Virus record (IMG/VR): IMGVR_UViG_3300046820_001170
Span: 1 to 25,620 of that record
DNA: 25,620 bases
Reading direction: 5' to 3' (one strand)
Origin: a virus
The translations under genes and the position numbers were made by a program. Position 1 is the stretch's first letter; each line of letters starts with the position of its first letter. This document shows positions 14,043-21,757 of the stretch, piece after piece. The notes beneath the pieces are model-generated. The model searched no databases and was not told the origin of the DNA. It saw only the letters and a list, made by a program, of their open reading frames with translations.

Positions 14043-14177
14043 TTATTTGAATAATGTCTTTATATAATTTAATACAGGGTTAAAGGTATGCCACTCACTA
14101 AGCAAGTAAATGATACTCGGATGCTTTTCTCCACATACTCCTAACGCATGTTCTATAATATGTAAAATTTCGTGCAT
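14043..14177 (-). CDS. Small His-rich helical protein (44 aa)
   Basis: A short ORF, ATG at 14177 and TAA at 14043, fills the gap between the 94- and 51-residue ORFs. The sequence begins MHEILHIIEHALGVCGEKHP and continues with SIIYLLSEWHTFNP. Regular His/Glu spacing (H2, E3, H6, E9, H10, H19) and one Cys could bind metal. Similar HEILHIIEH-type short proteins occur in phages as far as I recall. Function unknown. Confidence 0.6.
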   Translation of the reverse strand: MHEILHIIEHALGVCGEKHPSIIYLLSEWHTFNPVLNYIKTLFK

Positions 14178-14180
14178 AAC

Positions 14181-14465
14181 TTATTTTTTATCTACATAAT
14201 GATGTAGCTTCTTTCTCAACCTATCAATTCGTATTTGACAATACCACTTACCCATATTACCGCTCGCATTGTTATACCTCTCTTGCCAATACTTTATACC
14301 TTTATTAGTTTTAGCATTAGCTTCTTCAAGATAGTCAATATCCCAATAGCTATTATTCTCTTGTATTTCTTCATCGGTAGGAATATAAGGATTTTCCTCT
14401 TCCCACTTTTCGATTAGCATTCTACGTCGAGACTTCTCTTGATTTTTTTCGAATTTCTTATTCAT
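14181..14465 (-). CDS. Hypothetical charged helical protein (94 aa)
   Basis: This is a 94-residue, highly charged and aromatic-rich protein: KKFEKNQEKSRRRMLIEKW, PTDEEIQENNSYWDIDY, and a C-terminal basic helix (QIRIDRLRKKLHHYVDKK). The ATG overlaps the queD stop as TAATG, so translation is coupled. The basic ends and acidic middle suggest a nucleic acid- or protein-binding helical bundle, but I recognise no family. It lies between queD and queE in the locus. Confidence 0.68.
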   Translation of the reverse strand: MNKKFEKNQEKSRRRMLIEKWEEENPYIPTDEEIQENNSYWDIDYLEEANAKTNKGIKYWQERYNNASGNMGKWYCQIRIDRLRKKLHHYVDKK

Positions 14466-14932
14466 TATTCTATGTAAATTGCTGAGTTTCTTTTATTCTC
14501 AAAGAATTCTACTTGTGCTACTCTAACACGGCTATCTGTTTCCTCTTGCACAAAAGTATTTATCTTACCGTAAATATACTTTGCGAATTGTTCGGCGCCT
14601 ACTGGACCTTCAAGTATTCTTAACTGTACTACACCTCTCTTATCTAACTCTTTAAAGATCTCTAATTCAGGATCATCTGGTGCTAATACTGTAGTATGAT
14701 CGAACATATAGTCCATCCATTGCTTAGCATTCATACCGTCGATTTGAGTCTTAGCTCTCTTCATACCGCCAAAGTCCCATACCCAGTTTCTATGATCTAA
14801 CTCTCCTTCAAAAGTTACTCTAAATTCAATATCGTAACCATGTAAAAATCTACAATGCGTACCTTCTGCAGCCCATTGACGGAATACGGTACTAAACCCG
14901 TCGTATAATTTTGTTGATTGAAATTTGCTCAT
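14465..14932 (-). CDS. queD: 6-carboxy-tetrahydropterin synthase, QueD family variant
   Basis: QueD (155 aa) converts dihydroneopterin triphosphate to 6-carboxy-tetrahydropterin, the QueE substrate. Family elements are THCRFLHGYDIEFRV (25-39) with Cys27, WVWDFGGMK (50-58), DHTTVL (78-83) with the catalytic Asp-His pair, and EGPVGAEQFA (108-117) with the substrate Glu. The zinc triad differs from E. coli His16/His31/His33: the first position reads Phe (FSTVF), the second is His31 and the third is Tyr33. An additional His26 could substitute. I recall a proteobacterial subgroup with a similar FRQW and HCRFLHGY sequence, so this is probably a natural subfamily, not decay. It is the first deazaguanine gene in transcription order, downstream of the reductase. 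Confidence 0.88.
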   Translation of the reverse strand: MSKFQSTKLYDGFSTVFRQWAAEGTHCRFLHGYDIEFRVTFEGELDHRNWVWDFGGMKRAKTQIDGMNAKQWMDYMFDHTTVLAPDDPELEIFKELDKRGVVQLRILEGPVGAEQFAKYIYGKINTFVQEETDSRVRVAQVEFFENKRNSAIYIE

Positions 14933-14950
14933 AACGTATTTTTTATAAAA

Positions 14951-15145
14951 TTAAGTATTTTCTCTCAGATAACCAAATTCTTGTGCAAGTACTTGACAAC
15001 CTTTTTTATGTTTTTCTCTATATGGACAATGTCTACATCCATTCCCACAGCACTGCCCTCTTTGAGAATGGAAAAGGGCCGTAAAAATGACCCTTTCCCC
15101 TTCCAAATAATAATGTATTCCTTGTATGAATTCTTTTTTTTCCAT
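14951..15145 (-). CDS. DUF5522-like cysteine-rich small protein
   Basis: This is a 64-residue protein starting 1 bp after the ribonucleotide reductase stop. An in-frame ATG at 15166 would add seven residues that overlap the reductase, and I prefer the shorter form. Core features are HYYLEGERVIFTALFH followed by RGQCCGNGCRHCPY (29-42), with a further Cys50. This CCGNGCRHCPY block is the signature of DUF5522, a domain common in Bacteroidota and other bacteria, probably binding a metal or Fe-S centre through its four clustered cysteines (32, 33, 37, 40). Its role is unknown. Its coupling to a B12-dependent reductase is noted without a functional claim. Confidence 0.8.
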   Translation of the reverse strand: MEKKEFIQGIHYYLEGERVIFTALFHSQRGQCCGNGCRHCPYREKHKKGCQVLAQEFGYLRENT

Positions 15146-15146
15146 T

Positions 15147-17003
15147 TTATTGAACTTCACAAGCACCGCCTGCGCAAGCTACTTCTCCCATTAAATTAGT
15201 ATTATCTGCAAATTCAACAACTTTAGATAAATCTATATTATGTAAAGACTTCATCATTTCGTCGTATTTTTCTTCAGTACAGTCTTCGAAAGGGGCTTGA
15301 ATATAAGTTCCACCGTCGTAAGGTAGTACTGATAACCCGTTATAGAATTTTTTATTATCCCACATCCACTTACCTACCTCTTCCCACTGATCTGCTTTAA
15401 TAGAAACTGTTGCTGAAATATTATGTGTATTCTGGCCTGTTCTATGACCTGGCTTAACCCAGCTTTGATATACGGACTTAACTCTTTCAAGTAAATCTAA
15501 AGCAGACTCATGTCTTAAAATAGATCCTGCTGGGGCTTTTTGCGGTACGGAGATAACTGCTGTATCATGGGGTCTAAAATACTCGTCTTCAATAAGCTCT
15601 GGATGATTAATTGCTAGATAAGTGTATATAGGTTCGTTTTTACCTACTCTAATTCTTCTAATATAGAAGTCATTATGCCATGCATGAATTCCTGAAGATG
15701 TTCCTAATGCTAAAGAAGAAGTACCTGAAGGCTTTACTGTTGTAGTTCTAGCTGCTTTATTAATACCTAACAACTTAGCTACTCTTTCATTTTCTTCATT
15801 AACGATCTTAGTTGCTTGTTTAAGGTCTAACTGTTGAACTTTACCAGAACCGATACCTGTCATTCCTACGCCTATTAAAGCGTCTTTTTCAGTTGTTCTT
15901 TGCCATACTGGACGTAAGTAATGGAAGCTAGTGTAAGATGCCTGTAGGGTACCGATGAAAGCTGCTGCCTTTACTCTTGCATTTAAATCATCTTGATCTA
16001 CAACATCCGAAACGTTTACTTCGCATAAGTTACAGAACTGGAAAGGTCTTAATGCAATCTCGCAACATGGGTTTGTACCCCAGTCTTTATCGTTTGACAA
16101 GTAAATACCTGGTTCACCAGCACCGCTTGCCTTAATTTTGTCCCACAAGCCGAAGAAAAACTCCTCAGTTACCTTATTTCTTAATAAGACTGCTGAGTTA
16201 TTAGCTCTTCCGCGCTGTGGGTTAAGTTCCCACCATGCACCTGACTTAGCTGAAATCATGTTATCGTCATCTGCACTAAAGAGGCTAATTAAAGCTGCTC
16301 TTCTAATACCTCCTGTCAATACTGCATCTGCAATATGACAAACCATGTCATGAACTTCAATAGAAGTTAATTTATCGTTATTCTCTTTACTATCTAAAAT
16401 ACCTTGAATCTTAATTAAGCACTCTTTTAAAGGTTGAGGACCAGGTGCTTTACCTCCTGAGGTAATTAAGGCTGCTCCTTTTGGTCTAATATCTGAAAAG
16501 TCAAAGTTTGGAGTAGATCCACCTTCAAAATAAGCTTTTACTAATATCTTAACTGCATCAGCCCATCCTTCAATACTATCGCTAATTAAAAAACGTCTAG
16601 TTTTCTTTGGATCTGGTTTTCTGATTTCAGGTAATTGATCAACGTGATGCTTCTGTACTGAATAACCTACCCCAGTACCGCCTAACAGTAAGAACATTGT
16701 TTCTCCAAAGGCTCTCCAATCATCAATTGGAAGATAAGCACAGTTGTAGATACGGTTAGGGCTAATCTCAATAGGCTTACCTGCAAATTGCATTGAACGC
16801 ATTGAAGGTAATGCTTTTCTATCGTAAACATACTGATAAGCATTTTCAATTTCTTCCTGTAACTGCGGAAATTTCTTTAAGTGCATTGCTTTGTTTCTAT
16901 CTACTAACTCTTTCCATGTCTCCCTTCTTTGTACTTCGGGATTAAATTTGGCATACTTCATATATACCGTAATGTCACTTAAAATGCTCTGTGAAATGTC
17001 CAT
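15147..17003 (-). CDS. nrdJ: Adenosylcobalamin-dependent (class II) ribonucleotide reductase, monomeric type
   Basis: This is a 618-residue reductase like Lactobacillus RTPR, which makes deoxyribonucleotides using coenzyme B12. The catalytic set is complete. Thiyl-radical Cys313 and Glu315 are in NPCCEIAL, and the disulfide pair is Cys88 (YNCAYLP) with Cys324 (FQFCNLCEV). These match RTPR Cys408, Glu410, Cys119 and Cys419. The C-terminal shuttle pair is Cys610/Cys615 in VACAGGACEVQ. FLLLGGTGVGYSVQ and KPSGTSSLALGTSSGIH are further signatures. Needing no oxygen or separate radical subunit, it works under aerobic or anaerobic conditions but depends on host cobalamin. It is preceded by an 89-bp gap with a promoter-like motif. 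No B12 riboswitch is recognisable in that gap. Confidence 0.96.
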   Translation of the reverse strand: MDISQSILSDITVYMKYAKFNPEVQRRETWKELVDRNKAMHLKKFPQLQEEIENAYQYVYDRKALPSMRSMQFAGKPIEISPNRIYNCAYLPIDDWRAFGETMFLLLGGTGVGYSVQKHHVDQLPEIRKPDPKKTRRFLISDSIEGWADAVKILVKAYFEGGSTPNFDFSDIRPKGAALITSGGKAPGPQPLKECLIKIQGILDSKENNDKLTSIEVHDMVCHIADAVLTGGIRRAALISLFSADDDNMISAKSGAWWELNPQRGRANNSAVLLRNKVTEEFFFGLWDKIKASGAGEPGIYLSNDKDWGTNPCCEIALRPFQFCNLCEVNVSDVVDQDDLNARVKAAAFIGTLQASYTSFHYLRPVWQRTTEKDALIGVGMTGIGSGKVQQLDLKQATKIVNEENERVAKLLGINKAARTTTVKPSGTSSLALGTSSGIHAWHNDFYIRRIRVGKNEPIYTYLAINHPELIEDEYFRPHDTAVISVPQKAPAGSILRHESALDLLERVKSVYQSWVKPGHRTGQNTHNISATVSIKADQWEEVGKWMWDNKKFYNGLSVLPYDGGTYIQAPFEDCTEEKYDEMMKSLHNIDLSKVVEFADNTNLMGEVACAGGACEVQ

Positions 17004-17070
17004 TTTTTCGTCGTTTTTTATAATTTTAAAGATACGTTTTTCATTCGAGGGTTTTTTAACCGTCGTTAGG

Positions 17071-17079
17071 TCTATAACC
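17071..17079 (-). promoter_or_regulatory. Promoter-like motif (GGTTATAGA) upstream of the ribonucleotide reductase
   Basis: On the minus strand TAATTAGGTTATAGACCTAA lies about 68 nt before the reductase ATG. TTAGGT and ACCTAA around the core form a 6-bp inverted repeat. A nearly identical 20-mer precedes queC, and the GTTATAGA core precedes hsp20. Confidence 0.5.
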
Positions 17080-17092
17080 TAATTAGTTAAAT

Positions 17093-17305
17093 CTACAGGT
17101 TTTTGTTTAATCCGTCTTGGAAGACTGTCTCAAGGTATGTATTAGCAGCAGTAGGAGGTCTAAAGGTAGGATCTACCATATCTCTACCTACTAGATTGTT
17201 AGTGCCGTTTTTCTCCATTTCAAATACAAACTCTTCGTAGGTGGTTTGATCTACAGGAGGCGCTAGTGCTGTCTTTTTTTCGTTGTATAAATCAGTTAAA
17301 CTCAT
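17093..17305 (-). CDS. Hypothetical protein (70 aa)
   Basis: This is a 70-residue soluble protein with a Pro-rich middle: MSLTDLYNEKKTALAPPVDQ, then YEEFVFEMEKNGTNNLVGRD and PTFRPPTAANTYLETVF. It has no cysteine, membrane segment or enzyme motif. It follows the helicase gene by 30 bp and precedes the gap before the reductase, so it is likely the last gene of the replication transcript. I do not recognise it. The short, partly disordered character would suit an adaptor peptide. Confidence 0.65.
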   Translation of the reverse strand: MSLTDLYNEKKTALAPPVDQTTYEEFVFEMEKNGTNNLVGRDMVDPTFRPPTAANTYLETVFQDGLNKNL

Positions 17306-17335
17306 ATTAGATACCTTTTGTAGTAATAAATAGCA

Positions 17336-18712
17336 TTATTTCCCTAATTCAAAGAATCTTTGCTGCAAATAATTCCTCTCTTCTGCACTAAAATTAGTAG
17401 TCGGGGCCTTAGGTCCTTGAGTACCATTTTCTACAGAAAATTCCCCTTCTTCCATTTCTCTGTCTAAAATTTCTATATTACCGTTTTCAGTGTTAATTTT
17501 TACCGGATACGTCATACCATCGCCGCCATATCGATTCTTCATAATATGTGCTCTTCCAGTTCCGTTCATCTTATCTAGTCTTTTTCTCGATAGAGACATT
17601 GCAAAGTCTGCAATCATAATCTTATTATATGAACCAGCTGCTTTATCTCCTTCAATTACATCGTCTTTCGCACCTGCTCTATTCACTTGAGATACAGTCC
17701 AAATTGGAAGTTTTAAATCTCTTGCTAAAGCCTTAGTGGAGATATAGATATCATCGATTTCATCCTTTCTATCAATAGACTTACGTTTAGATTTTAATAA
17801 ATCTACATAGTCAATAATAACTAAATCCGGTCTAGTACCAAGGTCAGTCATTTTCTGAATATGAGATTCGATAGAGGATATAGACGCTTTGCCCATTGAG
17901 AATTCTTTAATGATTAACTTTCCTTTAAGCTTCTCAATCATCTCATTTACTTCTGTTCTATGTAAACCTAATTCTTGTACTTTAAGTCCTGTAAACGTAG
18001 CGTCGTATCTTCTACCCATATATCCTTCTGATAATTCTAAGGTATAGTGAGCTACAGTATATCCTAACGATACAGGCATAGCTCCTAGAGCAGTTAGCAT
18101 CCAGCTCTTACCCCCTCCTGGATTACCGAAAATAATTCCTACATCTCCTGCTCCTAATCCTCCCTGTAATAATTCATTAACATGAGGCCAAGGCGTCGGT
18201 ATAGGATTTCTATCTTCTGCTCTATAACGAGTTTCGGTATCTTTCTCATACTCATGACCTAGGTTTTTATCCATACCAGCTTTTAATGCTGAATCGATTA
18301 AGTACCTAATATCATCGTACTGTCCTTTTTCTAATAAGTCAACTGAAGACATTAAAGCTTTTTTCAATTGCTGGTTCTTACAGAAATTAGCAAACTCTTG
18401 CTCTACATACTCTTGGTCTTCGTTAGATGCTTTATAAGCTTCTTTTAACTGCTCAATAACAGATACTTTTAATACCTCGTTATCAATTTTTTTAACCTCT
18501 ACTTGTAATGCATCAAGAGAAGGCGTAGTATGGTACTTATAATGGTATTTTAAAATCTCTTCTATAATCCACTTATGTGCAGGATTATCAAAATACTCTT
18601 CTTCTAGTATGTCGTGTATATTCTGTAAAAATTCTTTATGTCTTAGTAAGCTTGATAACACTTTTACCTGAAAGCCTACACCGTATTGATTCAACTGATT
18701 TAAAACTGCCAT
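17336..18712 (-). CDS. Replicative DNA helicase, DnaB / T4 gp41-like
   Basis: This is a 458-residue hexameric helicase. The N-terminal half (about 1-150) is helical, like DnaB NTDs, with FQVKVLSSLLRHKEFLQ. The RecA-like motor has Walker A GNPGGGKS (196-203), Walker B LVIIDYVDLL (297-306), the sensor VSQVNRAGAK with its downstream Lys/Arg, and MKNRYGGDG, the arginine-finger segment of DnaB-family helicases. It should unwind duplex DNA 5'-3' at the fork and cooperate with a primase, which is not in this window. The SSB, recombinase and exonuclease genes precede it in the same order of transcription. The C-terminal tail is Glu and Asn rich and probably flexible. Confidence 0.94.
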   Translation of the reverse strand: MAVLNQLNQYGVGFQVKVLSSLLRHKEFLQNIHDILEEEYFDNPAHKWIIEEILKYHYKYHTTPSLDALQVEVKKIDNEVLKVSVIEQLKEAYKASNEDQEYVEQEFANFCKNQQLKKALMSSVDLLEKGQYDDIRYLIDSALKAGMDKNLGHEYEKDTETRYRAEDRNPIPTPWPHVNELLQGGLGAGDVGIIFGNPGGGKSWMLTALGAMPVSLGYTVAHYTLELSEGYMGRRYDATFTGLKVQELGLHRTEVNEMIEKLKGKLIIKEFSMGKASISSIESHIQKMTDLGTRPDLVIIDYVDLLKSKRKSIDRKDEIDDIYISTKALARDLKLPIWTVSQVNRAGAKDDVIEGDKAAGSYNKIMIADFAMSLSRKRLDKMNGTGRAHIMKNRYGGDGMTYPVKINTENGNIEILDREMEEGEFSVENGTQGPKAPTTNFSAEERNYLQQRFFELGK

Positions 18713-18750
18713 AACTGATTCTCTTTATTCTTTAATATAGTAAACTATTC

Positions 18751-19782
18751 TTAATCTTTCAACTCATACCCTGTTAATTTTGCAAAAGTTTCACCTAACC
18801 ATATTTGGGGGCTAAGTAAAGTCTTACCTAATAAATCTTCGTTATATAATTTTACAAACTTAATAGGGTCGTAACTATTATTTGGGTTATTTAGTAGATG
18901 ATCTACTAGAGCTTTGTCTTCTTCTGGTATATTTGGATTATGTAAATCCATTAACTTTCTGTTTATATCTAATTGGTAGCTGTAGTTAAGTATATCACCG
19001 TAATGCTTACTTTTTGTTATATTTTGTTTTGCGTACTCTAGTAAAACTAACAGCCTAAACTTCTCCTCTTCTTTTAATTGAGGAAAAAGTTTTATTAACG
19101 TCTTTGCACCAATACCTTTTACCCCGGGTACATTATCGCCTTTATCTCCTAGTATAACTTTACCTACTAAAAAGTTTTGAGGTGTAATTCCGTACTCTTT
19201 TACTACTCTAGCCGGGTCGTAGATTATCTTCTTAACCGGTGAGTATACAGATATCTTATCTGATACGAGCTGTAAGTAATCTTGATCGGTAGAAAGTATA
19301 GTTACCTTTTCAGGAAACCTAGTTGCAAGGTATCCAATTACGTCATCTGCTTCGATCTTATCTATTGCAATTAAGTCAACAGGTAGACACTTTAAGTAAG
19401 CTACTAAGCGTAAAATTTGATTAGTAATAGACTCAGATTCTTCTTCTTGATTATCAAATGCATCCCAGTTTGAGATCTTAGTAATGTGTCTATTAGCTTT
19501 ATACTCTGGATAAAGGTATCTCTTATTCGTTGAACCACCAACACCGTCAAAAACTAAAATAACCCTGGTAGGCTGTAATTGCTTTATGACTGCGCCAACT
19601 GATTTTAAGAAGCCTCCTAATCCTCCTACGTGATTACCTGCTGGATTGATATGATGTATTGCTACAAAGCTACGTAAAAACGTATTTAACGAGTCTACAA
19701 TAAGAACCCTGCTATTTTTATGCAGGGTTGTTACCGGTTCACTTTCCATTTCCTCAAACATTTTTCTATAGTCTGTATTCAT
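18751..19782 (-). CDS. 5'-3' exonuclease / flap endonuclease (RNase H-like FEN)
   Basis: This is a 343-residue FEN-family nuclease that removes RNA primers and 5' flaps, as T4 RNase H and Pol I's N-terminal domain do. The acidic metal-binding residues occur in order: VDSLN, VFDGVGGS, KIEADDVIGYL, STDQDYLQL, and the helix-hairpin-helix GDKGDNVPGVKGIGAKT. The ATG at 19782 lies 4 bp beyond the recombinase stop. An in-frame TTG at 19806 would add eight residues overlapping the recombinase and is a weaker choice. The free-standing nuclease supplies the activity missing from the main polymerase, which has no 5' domain. Confidence 0.93.
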   Translation of the reverse strand: MNTDYRKMFEEMESEPVTTLHKNSRVLIVDSLNTFLRSFVAIHHINPAGNHVGGLGGFLKSVGAVIKQLQPTRVILVFDGVGGSTNKRYLYPEYKANRHITKISNWDAFDNQEEESESITNQILRLVAYLKCLPVDLIAIDKIEADDVIGYLATRFPEKVTILSTDQDYLQLVSDKISVYSPVKKIIYDPARVVKEYGITPQNFLVGKVILGDKGDNVPGVKGIGAKTLIKLFPQLKEEEKFRLLVLLEYAKQNITKSKHYGDILNYSYQLDINRKLMDLHNPNIPEEDKALVDHLLNNPNNSYDPIKFVKLYNEDLLGKTLLSPQIWLGETFAKLTGYELKD

Positions 19783-19786
19783 ATTA

Positions 19787-20863
19787 TTATTCTTCTGAAG
19801 CGTCAAAAATATCTTTATTGTCTTCGTCAGTTTCGATAATTACATCGAAATCAGTAGCTCCTAGAGTCTTTAACCAGTCTTTTGAATACTGTTTCTTATA
19901 AGCATCAATAGCTTGCTTAGTATCGTCAATAAAACCGTGTGCGGTCATAATAACTCTACCGGCAGATGTTACATCGTTAACGTGATTCTTATCACAACTA
20001 ACTTTAGTTCTCTTTGCAAACTCTACATCTTTACCGTTCTTAGTTGCTTTAATCTTATTTGTACCTGAGCTAGTAACATTACCGAAGGTAACAATTAATG
20101 AAGCATCAAAATACATCGTATCTCCGCCCTTATTTTTCATTTTAGGCTGCGCCATAATGTTCTCTGCTTTAGCTACCCAGATTTTATTTACTGCTAGCAT
20201 TGAGTTAGTATAAGGCTGACTCTCTTTACGTGATAATACGATTTTCTGATTAATAAAGTTACCGAATGTTTTAGACATAGCACCTGCATTCCACTCGTTA
20301 TTATTCTTATTAGAGTTTACAGACATTTCACAAGGTATACTACCTACTGAATCCCATAAAAATAATAAGTCATAAGGTAACTTACCGTTTTTTTGCTCAT
20401 CTAGTAAGTCTGCAATAAATGCACCTACGTCTTCAATAGTATTTAATCTTTCTCTATCAATATACAAGAAAAATCCTTTATAATCTTTTACTACTCCTTC
20501 TTCATCAGCTACCTCTTCATACTGTAATCCCATTTGCTTGGCATGCTCCCAATTCCACTTCATCTCTGTAACAATAAAAACAGGTAAGACGCCCATTTTC
20601 TGGGCGCTTACTGCTGCTTCTAAAAGAGCTGTTGTTTTACCTGTATCAGAGTGTCCTCTTAATAAGGTAATATGTCCTTGTGGTACACCAGGAATAGATA
20701 AACAATCTTGAAAGGCTTTTGATAAAGGAATCCATCTTTGTTCTTTCATCTTAATAGATGTACTAGATAAGTTTTTTGCTTCCTTGAAGCTATCTAGATT
20801 AAAGGTACCTTTTAGAGCACCCGCTATACTCTCATTAAGAGAAGCTTTAGTTCCTTTTGCCAT
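19787..20863 (-). CDS. RecA/UvsX-like recombinase
   Basis: This is a 358-residue RecA-fold ATPase. Walker A is GHSDTGKT (70-77), Walker B is LLFLWDSVGS near residue 165, and the pattern VFIVTEMKW and FAKRTKVSCDKNHVN follows the T4 UvsX and related phage recombinase layout. The N-terminus (1-40) is basic and flexible, and the C-terminus is strongly acidic (DVIIETDEDNKDIFDASEE), a common trait of RecA-type proteins. It should form filaments on ssDNA coated by the SSB encoded immediately upstream and drive strand exchange or recombination-dependent replication. It is 8 bp from the SSB gene and 4 bp from the exonuclease gene. Confidence 0.92.
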   Translation of the reverse strand: MAKGTKASLNESIAGALKGTFNLDSFKEAKNLSSTSIKMKEQRWIPLSKAFQDCLSIPGVPQGHITLLRGHSDTGKTTALLEAAVSAQKMGVLPVFIVTEMKWNWEHAKQMGLQYEEVADEEGVVKDYKGFFLYIDRERLNTIEDVGAFIADLLDEQKNGKLPYDLLFLWDSVGSIPCEMSVNSNKNNNEWNAGAMSKTFGNFINQKIVLSRKESQPYTNSMLAVNKIWVAKAENIMAQPKMKNKGGDTMYFDASLIVTFGNVTSSGTNKIKATKNGKDVEFAKRTKVSCDKNHVNDVTSAGRVIMTAHGFIDDTKQAIDAYKKQYSKDWLKTLGATDFDVIIETDEDNKDIFDASEE

Positions 20864-20871
20864 GTAATTGT

Positions 20872-21681
20872 TTATTTAAATAATTCGTCAAACTCGTCGT
20901 CAATGCTTGCTTTAGGTTTAGCGTTTAAAGCAAACGATGCTGGTTTATTAGCAGGAGCTGGTGCTTCTACTACAGGAGCTGCAGGAGCTGCTAGTTCGTC
21001 AGTAGCAGCTTCAGGGTGTAACCAGCTTAACAAAGATTCTTTCATCTCATCATAAGAATATTTCTTAAAGATAGTGAACACCTCTGGTTGAGTATTTAAC
21101 CACTTTTCTACTTCTGCTGCATCCTCTGATAAAGGAGTTGTCTTAGTACGAACACGTACTTTAGATTGATTATAACCAGTACCGTTAGCAGCTGCATCGG
21201 TAGTTTCGATCGTAATATCACGACCTTCAATTACGTCTGTGTAATCTCCTACATCAGGATCGTCGGCTAATGATAATAATTCAGCATAAATTTGCTTACC
21301 GAACTCCCATAAGCGTACGCCTTTCTCTTCCTCTCCTCTAACGATGACAGGAGCGAATACACGCATCTTAGGTTCTAATTTCTTAGACATAACCCAGTTT
21401 TCTTTATCCCCTGCTGTAGCTAATTGCTTAGCAAATTCAACAATTGGATCTTTTTCACCGAAGTTAACTAATGAAATCATAGTACGGTTACCAATACCGT
21501 AATGTACTAATACTTCCTTAAAAGGATTTGATCTGTCCCATGTTGCAGGAACGATACGAACGCTGTGTTTACCCACAGTAGGTTTCCATAAGATCAAGGA
21601 CATGTCTCTTTTTTGACCGCCTGACTTTTGGTTCTGTAACGAGTTAAGTTTCGACTTAATCGCAGATAGGTCCATTGCCAT
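20872..21681 (-). CDS. Single-stranded DNA-binding protein, T4 gp32-like
   Basis: This is a 269-residue protein. It begins with a basic LAST-like N-terminus (MDLSAIKSKLNSLQNQKSGG, with KRDMSLILWKP), then an OB-fold core with VRIVPA and VHYGIGNRTMISLVNFGEKDP. It ends with a Pro/Ala-rich linker (APAAPVVEAPAPANKPA) and an acidic tail, DDEFDELFK. The acidic tail is the standard docking site for helicase, recombinase and polymerase partners. The zinc ligands of T4 gp32 are absent; there is no Cys in the protein. It coats unwound DNA at the fork. It is separated from the next gene by a 67-bp gap with a 12-bp palindrome. Confidence 0.9.
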   Translation of the reverse strand: MAMDLSAIKSKLNSLQNQKSGGQKRDMSLILWKPTVGKHSVRIVPATWDRSNPFKEVLVHYGIGNRTMISLVNFGEKDPIVEFAKQLATAGDKENWVMSKKLEPKMRVFAPVIVRGEEEKGVRLWEFGKQIYAELLSLADDPDVGDYTDVIEGRDITIETTDAAANGTGYNQSKVRVRTKTTPLSEDAAEVEKWLNTQPEVFTIFKKYSYDEMKESLLSWLHPEAATDELAAPAAPVVEAPAPANKPASFALNAKPKASIDDEFDELFK

Positions 21682-21745
21682 AACTTATTGTTTTAGTTTA
21701 AAATTTACTTTATAAGGAAATGTAAGTAGAAAAATCCGAACTAGC

Positions 21746-21757
21746 AACTTATAAGTT
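21746..21757. repeat. 12-bp perfect palindrome at the gene end before the SSB
   Basis: The sequence aacttataagtt is a perfect palindrome overlapping the stop codon of the 139-residue gene. It may be an operator or a weak hairpin, but it lacks a T-run and is therefore not a terminator. It occupies the edge of the SSB leader. Confidence 0.35.

Noticed and set aside
14043-14177. The HEILH segment as a zinc protease active site
   Set aside because: The 44-residue protein is far too short to be a metalloprotease, and the HExxH order can arise in any His-rich helix.
17004-17092. Possible B12 riboswitch or terminator before the ribonucleotide reductase
   Set aside because: The gap is too short for a cobalamin riboswitch and shows no B12-box. 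The 6-bp inverted repeat is not followed by a T-run.
19783-19806. TTG start for the 5'-3' exonuclease
   Set aside because: It overlaps the recombinase gene; the ATG at 19782 is 4 bp past its stop and leaves the catalytic region intact.
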